From contig NZ_LFRI01000386.1 in NCBI RefSeq assembly GCF_001447195.1, positions 1 to 64,000 on the forward strand: DNA of 64,000 nt, in the 5' to 3' direction. The DNA comes from Aquabacterium parvum. GTDB taxonomy: Bacteria; Pseudomonadota; Gammaproteobacteria; Burkholderiales; Burkholderiaceae_C. The position numbers and the translations under genes are program-made. The notes under the pieces are model-generated. The model saw only the letters and a program-made list of their open reading frames with translations, had not been told where the DNA came from and did not search any database. Positions 34,274 through 43,250 of the stretch are shown piece after piece; within the stretch, counting starts at the first letter, position 1; every line of letters starts with the position of its first letter.

Positions 34274-34984
34274 TTGTCAGATGTGCTGCCCCAGGACGCC
34301 AAACCCGCCGCCGAGGTGGCGCGCGAGCGTGGGCGCGAGCGTGGTGCACACAAGGGGCAGCAAACCCGGGCGGCCATCCTGGAGGCGGCGCTGAACCTGG
34401 CCTCGCAGATGGGCATCGAGGGCCTGTCGATCGGGGCGCTCGCCGAGGTCACCGGCATGAGCAAATCGGGCGTGTTCGCCCACTTCGGTTCGCGCGAAGA
34501 GCTTCAGATTTCGGTCATCCGCGAATACCATGAGCGGTTCGAGGAAGAAGTCTTCCGTCCCGCGATCCGGCAGCCGCGTGGCCTGCCGCGTCTGCGCGCG
34601 CTCTTTGACAACTGGGTGGCCAAAGTGGCCACTGAAATCGATTCCGGCTGCATCTACATCAGTGGTGCGGTCGAGTTCGACGACCGTCCGGGTCCTGTGC
34701 GAGATGCACTGGCCGGCATGGTGCTGTTGTGGCATGGTGCGCTGGGTCGCGCCATCCGCATGGCGGTCGAACTGGGACATTTGCGTGACGACACCGATCC
34801 CATGCAGGTGTTGTTTGAAATCCATGGCCTGATCTTGTCGCTGCACCACGACGCGCGCTTCTTGCGCTCGGCGGGGGCGGTGGATCGGGCCCGCACGGCG
34901 TTCGAGCGACTCATCCAGTACTACACGCTGGGTGCGCCGTCGTCGTCTGGACAGGTGGCGCCCGTGGGTGCGACCGCACATTGA
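34274..34984 (+). CDS. TetR family regulator of the beta-oxidation operon
   Basis: A 236-residue TetR regulator. The HTH spans residues about 30-75 (K-G-Q-Q-T-R-A-A-I-L-E-A-A-L-N-L-A-S-Q, then I-G-A-L-A-E-V-T-G-M-S-K-S-G-V-F-A-H-F), and a ligand domain follows. TTG 34274 is the start because GGAGG stands seven bases before it and no ATG fits. It lies 48 bp before an acyl-CoA dehydrogenase in the same direction, so it probably controls this operon. The upstream sequence has ACCGTTCGTTTT, similar to half of the PsrA-like site at 14201-14216. Confidence 0.9.
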   Translation: MSDVLPQDAKPAAEVARERGRERGAHKGQQTRAAILEAALNLASQMGIEGLSIGALAEVTGMSKSGVFAHFGSREELQISVIREYHERFEEEVFRPAIRQPRGLPRLRALFDNWVAKVATEIDSGCIYISGAVEFDDRPGPVRDALAGMVLLWHGALGRAIRMAVELGHLRDDTDPMQVLFEIHGLILSLHHDARFLRSAGAVDRARTAFERLIQYYTLGAPSSSGQVAPVGATAH

Positions 34985-35032
34985 CCTTTACCTACAGTCA
35001 GTTCAACTGCTTTTTTACCGAGGAGCTTCACG

Positions 35033-36823
35033 ATGCCTTCTTACACCCCTCCGCTGCGCGACATGCAATTCGTGATGCACGAACTGCTCGGCGCCGTTGA
35101 CGAACTCAAGCAGATCCCCGCTTACGCTGATCTGGACGTCGACACCGTCAATGCCGTGCTCGAAGAGGGCGGCAAGTTCGCATCCAAGGTGCTGGCTCCC
35201 CTGAACCTGGTCGGCGACGTGCAAGGCTGCGTGCTGAACAAGGAAACCCACGAAGTCAAGACGCCCGATGGCTTCAAGGAAGCTTACAAGCAGTACACCG
35301 AAAACGGCTGGTCCGGTCTGTCGGCCGACCCCGAGTTCGGCGGCCAGGGCATGCCCCAGCTGGTCAACCAGGCCGTGTACGAAATGATGAACTCGGCCAA
35401 CCAGGCCTGGACCATGTACCCCGGCCTGAGCCACGGCGCCCACGCTGCCCTGGAAGCCCACGGCACGCCCGAGCAAAAGGCCCTGTACCTGCCCAAGCTG
35501 ACCAGCGGCGAGTGGACCGGCACCATGTGCCTGACCGAGCCGCACTGCGGCACCGACCTGGGCCTGCTGCGCACCAAGGCCGTCCCCCAAGCCGACGGCA
35601 CCTACAAGATCACCGGCGCCAAGATCTTCATCTCGGCCGGTGAACACGACATGGCCGAGAACATCGTCCACCTGGTGCTGGCCCGCCTGCCCGACGCCCC
35701 CGAAGGCTCCAAGGGCATCTCGCTGTTCGCCGTGCCGAAGTTCAACGTGAACGCCGACGGCTCGCTGGGTTCGCGCAACGGCATCTACTGCGGTGGCCTC
35801 GAGCACAAGATGGGCATCCACGGCAACGCCACCGCCCAGATGGTGCTGGAAGACGCCGTTGGCACCCTGGTGGGCAAGCCCCACCGCGGCCTGCCCGCCA
35901 TGTTCGTGATGATGAACGGCGCCCGCCTGGGCGTGGGCAACCAGTCGCTGGGCCTGACCCAAGTGGCTTACGAAAACGCCGTGAACTACGCCAAGGACCG
36001 CGTGCAGATGCGCGCCCTGTCTGGCGTCAAGCGTCCTGACCTGGCCGCCGACCCCATCATCGTGCACCCCGACGTGCGCAAGATGCTGCTGATCGCCCGT
36101 GCCTACGCCGAAGGCGCCCGCGCCCTGGTGTACTACACCGCCATCGAGCTGGACAAGGAGCACAACCACCCCGACGAGGCCGTCCGCAAGGAATCTTCCG
36201 ACACCGTGGCGCTGCTGACCCCGATCGTCAAGGCCTTCATCACCGACAACGCCTGGGAAGCCACCCGCCACTGCCAGCAAGTCTTCGGTGGCCACGGCTT
36301 CATCCACGAGTGGGGCATGGAGCAGTTCGTGCGCGACGCCCGCATCAACATGATCTACGAAGGCACGAACACCGTGCAGTCGCTGGACCTGCTGGGCCGC
36401 AAGGTGCTGGGTGACGGTGGCGCCAAGCTGACCGCCTTCGGCAAGAAGATCGGCCGCTTCGTCAAGGAAAACGCCGACAACGAAGCCATGCAGGAGTTCA
36501 CCAAGCCCCTGGCCGACCTGGGTCAGAAGGTGCAGGGCTTCACGATGGAAATCGGCATGAAGGGCATGCAGAACCCCGACGAAGTGGGCGCCGCCGCCGT
36601 CGACTACCTGCGCGTGGTCGGCCACCTGGTCTACGCTTACTTCTTCGCTCAGTCGGCCAAGATCGCCCTCGAGAAGCAAGGCTCCGGCGACACCTTCTAC
36701 AAGGCCAAGCTGGCCACCGCCCGCTTCTACTTCGCCAAGCTGGTGCCGGAAGTCGAAACCGCCATGATCACCGCCAAGGCTGGTCTGAAGCCCCTGATGG
36801 AAATGGACGAAGCCCTGTTCTGA
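35033..36823 (+). CDS. Acyl-CoA dehydrogenase (long form) of the beta-oxidation operon
   Basis: A 596-residue FAD enzyme that introduces the 2,3-double bond in acyl-CoA. Motifs are WTGTMCLTEPHCGTDLG, KIFISAGEHDMAEN, LEHKMGIHGNATAQM, FGGHGFIHEWGMEQF and the catalytic-Glu region INMIYEGTNTVQSLDLLGRK; the C-terminal 130 residues are the extra domain of this type. GAGGAG precedes the ATG. Codon use is strongly biased, as in highly expressed genes. A terminator-like hairpin follows at 36840-36874, before the next gene of the pathway. It is a close paralogue of 12303-14123. Confidence 0.94.
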   Translation: MPSYTPPLRDMQFVMHELLGAVDELKQIPAYADLDVDTVNAVLEEGGKFASKVLAPLNLVGDVQGCVLNKETHEVKTPDGFKEAYKQYTENGWSGLSADPEFGGQGMPQLVNQAVYEMMNSANQAWTMYPGLSHGAHAALEAHGTPEQKALYLPKLTSGEWTGTMCLTEPHCGTDLGLLRTKAVPQADGTYKITGAKIFISAGEHDMAENIVHLVLARLPDAPEGSKGISLFAVPKFNVNADGSLGSRNGIYCGGLEHKMGIHGNATAQMVLEDAVGTLVGKPHRGLPAMFVMMNGARLGVGNQSLGLTQVAYENAVNYAKDRVQMRALSGVKRPDLAADPIIVHPDVRKMLLIARAYAEGARALVYYTAIELDKEHNHPDEAVRKESSDTVALLTPIVKAFITDNAWEATRHCQQVFGGHGFIHEWGMEQFVRDARINMIYEGTNTVQSLDLLGRKVLGDGGAKLTAFGKKIGRFVKENADNEAMQEFTKPLADLGQKVQGFTMEIGMKGMQNPDEVGAAAVDYLRVVGHLVYAYFFAQSAKIALEKQGSGDTFYKAKLATARFYFAKLVPEVETAMITAKAGLKPLMEMDEALF

Positions 36824-36839
36824 TCGACAGGCTGTCACA

Positions 36840-36874
36840 GGAAGGTTGCACGCCAAGGGCAACCTTCCTTTTTT
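36840..36874 (+). terminator. Intrinsic terminator or attenuator within the operon
   Basis: GGAAGGTTGC-N9-GCAACCTTCC followed by six T residues forms a strong rho-independent terminator. It lies between the acyl-CoA dehydrogenase and the next beta-oxidation gene, so it either ends the first transcript or reduces downstream expression. Confidence 0.85.
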
Positions 36875-36909
36875 CCGTCTCCATTCACTGAGTTCCTCGA
36901 GGAGAGAAC

Positions 36910-39309
36910 ATGAGTCAATTCAATGTGCGCAAGGTGGCCGTGCTCGGCGCCGGCGTGATGGGTGCCCAGATCGCCGCCCACCTGGTCAACTGCAAGGTGC
37001 CGGTCGTCCTGTTCGACCTGCCCGCCAAGGAAGGCCCCAAGAACGGCATCGTCACCAAGGCCGTCGAAAACCTCAAGAAGATGAAGCCGTCGCCCCTGGG
37101 CGTGGCCGAAGACGCGGCGCTGATCCAGCAAGCCAACTACGAAGAACACCTCGAGGAACTGCGTGGCTGCGACCTGATCATCGAAGCCATCGCTGAGCGC
37201 CTGGACTGGAAGGAAGATCTCTACAAGAAGATCGCTCCCTTCGTGAACGACAAGGCCATCCTGGCCACCAACACCTCCGGTCTGTCCATCACGGCCATGG
37301 CCAACGTGCTGCCCGAGCAACTGCGTTCGCGCTTCCTGGGCATCCACTTCTTCAACCCCCCGCGCTACATGACGCTGCTGGAGCTGATCCCCACGCAGTA
37401 CACCGCGCCGGCCGTGGTTGACCAGCTGGAAACGTTCTCGACCTCCGTGGTCGGCAAGAACGCCCTGCGCGCCTACGACACCCCCAACTTCATCGCCAAC
37501 CGCGTGGGCGTGGCCGGCATGCTGCTGACCTTCCGCGAAGTCGAGCGTTCGGGCCTGGGCTACGACATCGTCGACGACCTGACCGGCAAGAAGCTGGGTC
37601 GCGCTTCGTCGGCCACCTTCCGCACCGCCGACGTGGTCGGTCTGGACACGATGGCCCACGTCATCAAGACCCTGCAGAACGGTGCCAAGGACGACCCCTT
37701 CAACGGCGCCTTCGAGACCCCCGTTTCGCTGACCAAGCTGCTGGAAAAGGGCAACTTCGGCCAGAAGACCAAGGCCGGCTACTTCAAGAAGGAAGGCAAG
37801 ACCATCCTTCAGTTCAACGCTGAAACCGGCGAGTACGTGCCCGCTGGCGGCAAGGCCGACAAGGAAGTCACCGACATCCTCAAGAAGCCCGCAGCCGAGC
37901 GCCTGAAGGCCCTGCGTGAGTCGAGCAACCCGCAAGCCCAGTTCGTGTGGGCCATCCTGCGCAACGCCTTCCACTACGCCGCCGTGACGCTGGAATCGAT
38001 CGCCGAGTCCGCTCGCGACATCGACTTCGCCATGCGCTGGGGCTTCGGCGCCAAACAAGGCCCCTTCGAGATCTGGCAAGAAGCCGGCTGGAAGCAAGTG
38101 GCTGAATGGGTCAAGGCCGACATCGACGCAGGCAAGGCCCTGTCGTCGACCCCGCTGCCCGCCTGGGTGTTCGACGGCCGCGACGGCGTCCACACTTCGG
38201 AAGGCTCCTGGGCCCCGAAGGCTGGCAAGTACGTGCCCGTGCGCGACCTGCCCGTCTACAAGCGCCAGTTCTTCCGCGAGAACGTGCTGGGCTCGAACGC
38301 TGCCACCGGTGCCACCGCTGGCAAGACCCTGTTCGAAGACGCCGCCATCCGCCTGTGGACCCTGGACGACGAAGTGGTCATCGCTTCGATCAAGTCCAAG
38401 ATGCACACGATCTCGGCCGAAGTCACCGCTGGCCTGACCAAGGGCCTGGAGCTGGCCGAAGCCGGCTACAAGGGCCTGGTGATCTGGTCGCAAGACGGCC
38501 CGTTCTCGGCTGGCGCCGACCTGCAGTCCATGATGCCCGCCTTCATGGCTGGCGGCGGCAAGGCCATCGCCCCGTTCGAGAAGCAGCTGCAGGACTTCAT
38601 GCTGTCGCTGCGCTACTCCAACGTCCCGACCGTCGCTGCCATGCACGGCCTGGCCCTGGGTGGCGGCTGTGAACTGGCTGTGCACGCCGCCAAGCGCGTG
38701 GCCGCCATGGAAACCTACGTCGGTCTGGTCGAAGTCGGCGTGGGCCTGATCCCCGGCGGCGGTGGCCTGGCTTACCAGGCTCGCCGTGCCGCTGAGCTGC
38801 TGGAAACTTCCAAGGGCGTGTCGGGCTCGACCCCGGTCGACCTGATGGCTTACGTCAAGGAGTACTTCCAGGCTTCCGCCATGGCCAAGGTCGCCACCTC
38901 GGCCATCGAAGCGCGCAAGTTCGGCTACCTGCTCGACAGCGACATCATCGTCCCCAACAAGGACGAGCTGCTGTATGTCGCCATCGCTCAGGCCAAGGCC
39001 ATGTTCGAGTCGGGCTACCGCGCCCCGGCCAAGAAGCTCTTCCCCGTGGCGGGCCGCAGCGTCAAGGCCACGCTGCAGTCGTCGCTCATCAACATGCGTG
39101 ACGGTGGCTTCATCTCGCAGCACGACTACCACATCAGCTCGTGCATCGCCGACGTGCTGACCGGTGGTGACGTCGACGCCGGCACCCTGGTGAGCGAGGA
39201 ATACCTGCACGCCCTGGAGCGCAAGCACTTCTGCTCGCTGCTGGACAACCCCAAGACGCAAGAGCGCATCATGGGCATGCTGTCGACCGGCAAGCCTGTC
39301 CGCAACTGA
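36910..39309 (+). CDS. 3-hydroxyacyl-CoA dehydrogenase/enoyl-CoA hydratase fusion
   Basis: A 799-residue bifunctional beta-oxidation enzyme. The N-terminal NAD-binding domain (VAVLGAGVMGAQIAAHLV, then ATNTSGLSI and G-I-H-F-F-N-P-P) and the 3HCDH C-terminal domains come first. The hydratase domain follows at residues about 500-720 (D-G-P-F-S-A-G-A-D-L, H-G-L-A-L-G-G-G-C-E-L, V-G-L-I-P-G-G-G-G). This order is the reverse of E. coli FadB and like Bacillus FadN. It converts enoyl-CoA to 3-ketoacyl-CoA and passes it to the thiolase 18 bp downstream. GAGGAGAG precedes the ATG. Confidence 0.93.
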   Translation: MSQFNVRKVAVLGAGVMGAQIAAHLVNCKVPVVLFDLPAKEGPKNGIVTKAVENLKKMKPSPLGVAEDAALIQQANYEEHLEELRGCDLIIEAIAERLDWKEDLYKKIAPFVNDKAILATNTSGLSITAMANVLPEQLRSRFLGIHFFNPPRYMTLLELIPTQYTAPAVVDQLETFSTSVVGKNALRAYDTPNFIANRVGVAGMLLTFREVERSGLGYDIVDDLTGKKLGRASSATFRTADVVGLDTMAHVIKTLQNGAKDDPFNGAFETPVSLTKLLEKGNFGQKTKAGYFKKEGKTILQFNAETGEYVPAGGKADKEVTDILKKPAAERLKALRESSNPQAQFVWAILRNAFHYAAVTLESIAESARDIDFAMRWGFGAKQGPFEIWQEAGWKQVAEWVKADIDAGKALSSTPLPAWVFDGRDGVHTSEGSWAPKAGKYVPVRDLPVYKRQFFRENVLGSNAATGATAGKTLFEDAAIRLWTLDDEVVIASIKSKMHTISAEVTAGLTKGLELAEAGYKGLVIWSQDGPFSAGADLQSMMPAFMAGGGKAIAPFEKQLQDFMLSLRYSNVPTVAAMHGLALGGGCELAVHAAKRVAAMETYVGLVEVGVGLIPGGGGLAYQARRAAELLETSKGVSGSTPVDLMAYVKEYFQASAMAKVATSAIEARKFGYLLDSDIIVPNKDELLYVAIAQAKAMFESGYRAPAKKLFPVAGRSVKATLQSSLINMRDGGFISQHDYHISSCIADVLTGGDVDAGTLVSEEYLHALERKHFCSLLDNPKTQERIMGMLSTGKPVRN

Positions 39310-39327
39310 TCGATCGGAGACAAACAC

Positions 39328-40551
39328 ATGTCCAAGCAACTCCGCGACGTTTACGTCGTTGCCGCCACCCGCACCCCGATCGGCAAGTCTGGCCGCGGCG
39401 TGTTCAAGAACACCCGTCCTGACGACCTGCTGGTCGCCACCATCAAGAACGCCCTCAAGCAGGTTCCCACGCTGGACCCGGCTGCCATCGAAGACGCCAT
39501 CGTTGGCTGCGCGATGCCCGAAGGCGAACAAGGCATGAACGTGGCCAAGATCGCCGCGCTGCTGTCGGGCCTGCCCAAGACCGTGGCCGGTGCCACCGTC
39601 AACCGTTTCTGCGCGGCTGGCATCACCGCCGTGTCGATGGCCGCCGACCGCATCCGCGTCGGCGAAGCCGAAGTCATGATCGCCGGTGGTGTGGAATCGA
39701 TGTCCATGGTCCCCATGGGCGGCGCCAAGCCTTCGTTCAACCCCGATGTGGTCAACATCGACGAGAACTTCGGCATCGCCTACGGCATGGGCATGACGGC
39801 TGAGAAGGTCGCCCAGCAATGGCAAGTGACCCGCGAAGAACAAGACGCCTTCGCGACCGAATCGCACCGCCGTGCCATCGCCGCCCAGCAAGCTGGCTTC
39901 TTCGACGCTGAAACCACGCCGATCGAAATCGAAGTGCGCACGCCGAACCTGGAAACGGGCGAAGTGACGATCACCAAGAAGACGATCACCCGTGACGAAG
40001 GCGCCCGTCCTGACACCTCGGTGGAAGGCCTGGCCAAGCTGCGCCCGGTGTTCGCCGCCAAGGGTTCGGTCACCGCTGGCAACTCGTCGCAAACGTCCGA
40101 CGGCGCTGGCTGCCTGATCCTGGCTTCGAAGGAAGCCTGCGAGAAGTATGGTCTGAAGCCGCTGGCCAAGTTCGTGGCCTTCGCGGTCAAGGGCGTGCCG
40201 CCCGAGATCATGGGCATCGGCCCGATCGAAGCCATCCCCAAGGCCCTCGAATACGCTGGCCTGAAGGCCTCCGACATGGACTGGGTCGAGCTGAACGAAG
40301 CGTTCGCTGCGCAATCCCTGGCCGTGCTGAAGGATCTGGACAGCAAGGGCCACGTGCTGGACCGTGCCAAGGTCAACCCGATGGGCGGCGCCATCGCCCT
40401 GGGTCACCCCCTGGGCGCCACCGGTGCCATCCGCGCTGCAACGGTCGTTCACGGCCTGCGTCGCACGGGCGGCAAGTACGGCATGGTGACGATGTGCATC
40501 GGCTCCGGCCAGGGTGCCGCTGGCATCTTCGAGCGCGTCGACAGCCTGTGA
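39328..40551 (+). CDS. fadA: Acetyl-CoA acyltransferase (thiolase)
   Basis: A 407-residue thiolase that cleaves 3-ketoacyl-CoA with CoA. The nucleophile Cys is in VNRFCAAGITA, the active His in GGAIALGHPLGATGA and the second Cys in MCIGSGQGAAGIF. ELNEAFAAQSLAVL is also conserved. It is 18 bp after the fused dehydrogenase/hydratase gene and ends at a clear terminator, so the two form the core of the beta-oxidation unit. The reverse reaction could supply acetoacetyl-CoA for PHB, but context favours degradation. Confidence 0.94.
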   Translation: MSKQLRDVYVVAATRTPIGKSGRGVFKNTRPDDLLVATIKNALKQVPTLDPAAIEDAIVGCAMPEGEQGMNVAKIAALLSGLPKTVAGATVNRFCAAGITAVSMAADRIRVGEAEVMIAGGVESMSMVPMGGAKPSFNPDVVNIDENFGIAYGMGMTAEKVAQQWQVTREEQDAFATESHRRAIAAQQAGFFDAETTPIEIEVRTPNLETGEVTITKKTITRDEGARPDTSVEGLAKLRPVFAAKGSVTAGNSSQTSDGAGCLILASKEACEKYGLKPLAKFVAFAVKGVPPEIMGIGPIEAIPKALEYAGLKASDMDWVELNEAFAAQSLAVLKDLDSKGHVLDRAKVNPMGGAIALGHPLGATGAIRAATVVHGLRRTGGKYGMVTMCIGSGQGAAGIFERVDSL

Positions 40552-40578
40552 TCGGCTGACGCCAGCGTTTGACGATTG

Positions 40579-40606
40579 AAAAAGCCCGCCACCGTGCGGG
40601 CTTTTT
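40579..40606 (+). terminator. Rho-independent terminator
   Basis: AAAAAGCCCGC-CACCGT-GCGGGCTTTTT, a strong GC stem flanked by A and T runs, directly downstream of the thiolase gene. It ends the beta-oxidation transcript. Confidence 0.92.
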
Positions 40607-40676
40607 CTTCGGCCTTCGCCGATCTTGTCGCAGCCTTTTGATCACCTTTGCCTCAACCGACTCCAGGCCTGTTTCG

Positions 40677-41525
40677 ATGGAATCGTTCCGCGTCCTCACC
40701 GCCGATGGCCACAGCCTGGCCGCACGTTGCTTCAAGCCGCAAGGCGGCGCGGCGCGGCGCGCGGTCATCATCGCGTGCGCCCTGGGCGTGCCGCAAAGCT
40801 TCTACACCCGCTACGCCACCTGGCTGACCCAGCAAGGCTGCGCGGTCTACACCTTCGACTGGCGCGGCATGGGCGAGTCCGCGCCCGACAACCTGCGCCA
40901 GTACCGGGCCAAGCTGATCGACTGGGCGCTGCATGATGCGCCCGCCATGATGGAGCTGGTCGCCCAGCGCCACCCGAGCCTGCCCATCAGCTGGTTCGGT
41001 CACAGCATGGGCGGCATCCTGTTCGGCGCCATGCCGCAGCACCCGCAGATCGACCACGTGGTCACGCTGGGCAGTGGCAGCGGCTACGTCATGCACCTGG
41101 CCAAGCCCTTGCGCTATGTCATCGGCGCGTTCTGGCACGTGATCGTGCCGCTGAGCGTGGCGCGCCATGGGTACTACGCCGGCAGCCGCATCAAGGCCGT
41201 GGGCGACCTGCCGCGCGGCATCGTGGCGCAATGGAAGCGCTGGTGCGCTTCGCCCAAGTTCGTGCTCAGCGAAGGCGAGCACATCCGCCAGGCCTATGCC
41301 GGCGTGAAGCTGCCCATCACGGCGGTGCTGTTCGCCGACGACACCATGGCCAGCCCGGACGGCATCGGCGCCGTGCACCAGGCCTACACCGGCACGAAGG
41401 TGGACTACGTTTTCCTGCGCCCGAACGATGTGGGGGCCGCCAGCGTGGGGCACTTCAACTTCTTCCATGGTCGCACCGGCCCTCAGGGCTGGCGCCACAG
41501 CCTGCCCTGGCTGGGCATGGCCTGA
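40677..41525 (+). CDS. Alpha/beta hydrolase, paralogue 1
   Basis: A 282-residue alpha/beta hydrolase. The oxyanion-strand region is I-I-A-C-A-L-G-V-P-Q-S-F-Y, then VYTFDWRGMGESAP, nucleophile elbow WFGHSMGGILF, acidic residue in FADDTMASP and the final His in VGHFNFFHG. It shares all these positions with the next gene and with 60907-61797 (COG4757-like family). Substrates are unknown; the place between beta-oxidation genes suggests an ester or thioester. Start 40677 is the ATG just before the conserved V-L-T-A-D-G-H segment. Confidence 0.85.
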   Translation: MESFRVLTADGHSLAARCFKPQGGAARRAVIIACALGVPQSFYTRYATWLTQQGCAVYTFDWRGMGESAPDNLRQYRAKLIDWALHDAPAMMELVAQRHPSLPISWFGHSMGGILFGAMPQHPQIDHVVTLGSGSGYVMHLAKPLRYVIGAFWHVIVPLSVARHGYYAGSRIKAVGDLPRGIVAQWKRWCASPKFVLSEGEHIRQAYAGVKLPITAVLFADDTMASPDGIGAVHQAYTGTKVDYVFLRPNDVGAASVGHFNFFHGRTGPQGWRHSLPWLGMA

Positions 41526-41553
41526 TCCCCTCGGACACGGTCTCCCCGAAGCC

Positions 41554-42405
41554 ATGAGCGAAGCCTTCGAGCCCCTGACGCTGCGAACCCCCGATGGCCA
41601 TGAGCTGGCCGCGCGCGCCTACGTGCCTGCAGGCGAGGTGCGCCGCGCGGTGCTGATCGGCGCAGCCATGGGCGTGCCCCAGCGCTTTTATCAGGCCTTC
41701 GCTACCTGGCTGGCCACTCAAGGCGTGGCCGTGCTGACCTTTGACTGGCGTGGCACGGGCGAGTCCGCCCCGCGCAGCTTGCGTGGCTTCAAGGCCAGCA
41801 TCACCGACTGGGCCACGCAAGACCTGCCCGCCGCCGCAGATGCCTTGTGCGCGCGCTGGCCCGATGCGCCGCGCACCTTCCTGGGCCACAGCCTGGGCGG
41901 CCAACTGTTCGGCTGGCTGGCTCAGCCCGAGCGCTTCGAGCGCGTGCTGACGGTGGCCAGTGGCAACGGCTACTGGCGCATGAACGCGCCGGCCGTGCGT
42001 CGCAAGGCACCGCTGCTGTGGTGGGTGCTCGCGCCCGTGGGCATCGCGCTGGCTGGCTACTTCCCGGGCAAGCGCCTGGGCGCCGTGGGCGACCTGCCAG
42101 CTGCGGCCATGTGGCAGTGGCGCCGATGGTGCCTGCACCCTGACTACGTGGGCTCCGAAGGGTCGGCGCTGCGCGAGCGCTACGCCAGCATTCGCCACCC
42201 CATCACCGTCGTGCTCATGGAGGACGACGAGCTGATCAGCCCCGAAGGCATTCGCGCGCTGTATCGCCTGTACGCTGGTGCCCAGCTTCGTTTCGAGTCC
42301 CTGCACCCCCATGCCCACGGGCTGAAACGGTTGGGCCATTTCGGCCTGTTCCAGCCCCATGCTTCGAAGCTGTGGCCGCAGGCGCTGCGCTGGCTCGAAG
42401 CCTGA
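41554..42405 (+). CDS. Alpha/beta hydrolase, paralogue 2
   Basis: A 283-residue paralogue of the preceding gene, in tandem 28 bp downstream. The aligned motifs are G-A-A-M-G-V-P-Q-R-F-Y, LTFDWRGTGESAP, FLGHSLGGQLFGWL, MEDDELISP and L-G-H-F-G-L-F. The R-R-W-C segment before the last third is also shared. Local duplication is the simple explanation. It ends 41 bp before an enoyl-CoA hydratase. Function is unknown beyond serine-hydrolase chemistry. Confidence 0.85.
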   Translation: MSEAFEPLTLRTPDGHELAARAYVPAGEVRRAVLIGAAMGVPQRFYQAFATWLATQGVAVLTFDWRGTGESAPRSLRGFKASITDWATQDLPAAADALCARWPDAPRTFLGHSLGGQLFGWLAQPERFERVLTVASGNGYWRMNAPAVRRKAPLLWWVLAPVGIALAGYFPGKRLGAVGDLPAAAMWQWRRWCLHPDYVGSEGSALRERYASIRHPITVVLMEDDELISPEGIRALYRLYAGAQLRFESLHPHAHGLKRLGHFGLFQPHASKLWPQALRWLEA

Positions 42406-42446
42406 CCCCCTTTTGTCCCACTGCCTTTCACAACGAGGAGACACCC

Positions 42447-43223
42447 ATGTCCAACGACATCCTGGCCCACCGCGAAGGCGGCATCCTGACGCTGACCTTC
42501 AACCGCCTCGACAAGAAGAACGCCATCACCACGGTGATGTACACCCGCCTGGCGCAAGAGCTGGAGCAGGCTTGCGAAGACGACGCGGTGCGCGTGGCCG
42601 TGATCCAGGGCGACGTGAGCTGCTTCACCGCCGGCAACGACTTGGCCGACTTCCTGAACAACCCGCCGAACATGGCCGCTGACGCAGAGCCGGCACCGGT
42701 GGTTCGCTTCCTCAACGTCCTGCGCACCTTCCCCAAGCCCATCATCGCCGCTGTGGCCGGCCCGGCCGTGGGCATCGGCACCACGCTGCTGCTGCATTGC
42801 GACCTGGTCTACGCGGGCGACAACGCCGCCTTCAGCCTGCCCTTCGTGAACCTGGGCCTGTGCCCCGAAGCCGGCTCGGCCCTGCTGCTGCCTTCGCTGG
42901 TGGGCTACCCGCGCGCCGCCGAGAAGCTGATGCTGGGCGAAGCCTTCTACGCCGAAGAGGCCGTGGAGATGGGCATCGTCAACCGCATCCTGCCGCCGCA
43001 GGAGGTCAACGCCTACGCGCAAGGCCAGGCCACCAAGCTGGCCGCCAAGCCGCTGGCCGCGCTGCGCGCCACCAAGGCCGTCATGAAGATGGGACAGGTG
43101 GGCTTGAAGGCCATCATGGACGAGGAGCTCAAGCTCTTCGGTGCGCTGCTGCGCGGCCCCGCCGCCAAGGAGGCCATCAGCGCCGTGATGGAAAAGCGCA
43201 AGCCCAACTTCCAGGGCATGTGA
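42447..43223 (+). CDS. Enoyl-CoA hydratase/isomerase family protein
   Basis: A 258-residue crotonase-fold enzyme. The CoA/oxyanion segment is CFTAGNDLADF, and AAVAGPAVGIGTTLLLHCDLVYA follows. The catalytic area N-L-G-L-C-P-E-A-G-S-A-L-L-L keeps one Glu (position of the second hydratase Glu), whereas the first typical Glu is replaced in G-P-A-V-G-I-G. This pattern is frequent in enoyl-CoA isomerases. CGAGGAG precedes the ATG. It probably serves unsaturated fatty acids with the upstream beta-oxidation genes. Confidence 0.88.
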   Translation: MSNDILAHREGGILTLTFNRLDKKNAITTVMYTRLAQELEQACEDDAVRVAVIQGDVSCFTAGNDLADFLNNPPNMAADAEPAPVVRFLNVLRTFPKPIIAAVAGPAVGIGTTLLLHCDLVYAGDNAAFSLPFVNLGLCPEAGSALLLPSLVGYPRAAEKLMLGEAFYAEEAVEMGIVNRILPPQEVNAYAQGQATKLAAKPLAALRATKAVMKMGQVGLKAIMDEELKLFGALLRGPAAKEAISAVMEKRKPNFQGM

Positions 43224-43250
43224 CGAGCCCGGGGCCTGAGCCGGACAAGC

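Noticed and set aside
36835-40452. A 1205-codon open frame on the minus strand opposite the beta-oxidation genes
   Set aside because: It mirrors three genuine, motif-complete genes; the open antisense frame follows from their G/C third-position bias. Its translation is low-complexity (rich in G, D, H, V) without family motifs.
39328-40551. Thiolase as the PHB-biosynthesis enzyme PhaA
   Set aside because: It follows the hydroxyacyl-CoA dehydrogenase/hydratase gene by 18 bp and no phaB or phaC is near, so a beta-oxidation role is more likely.
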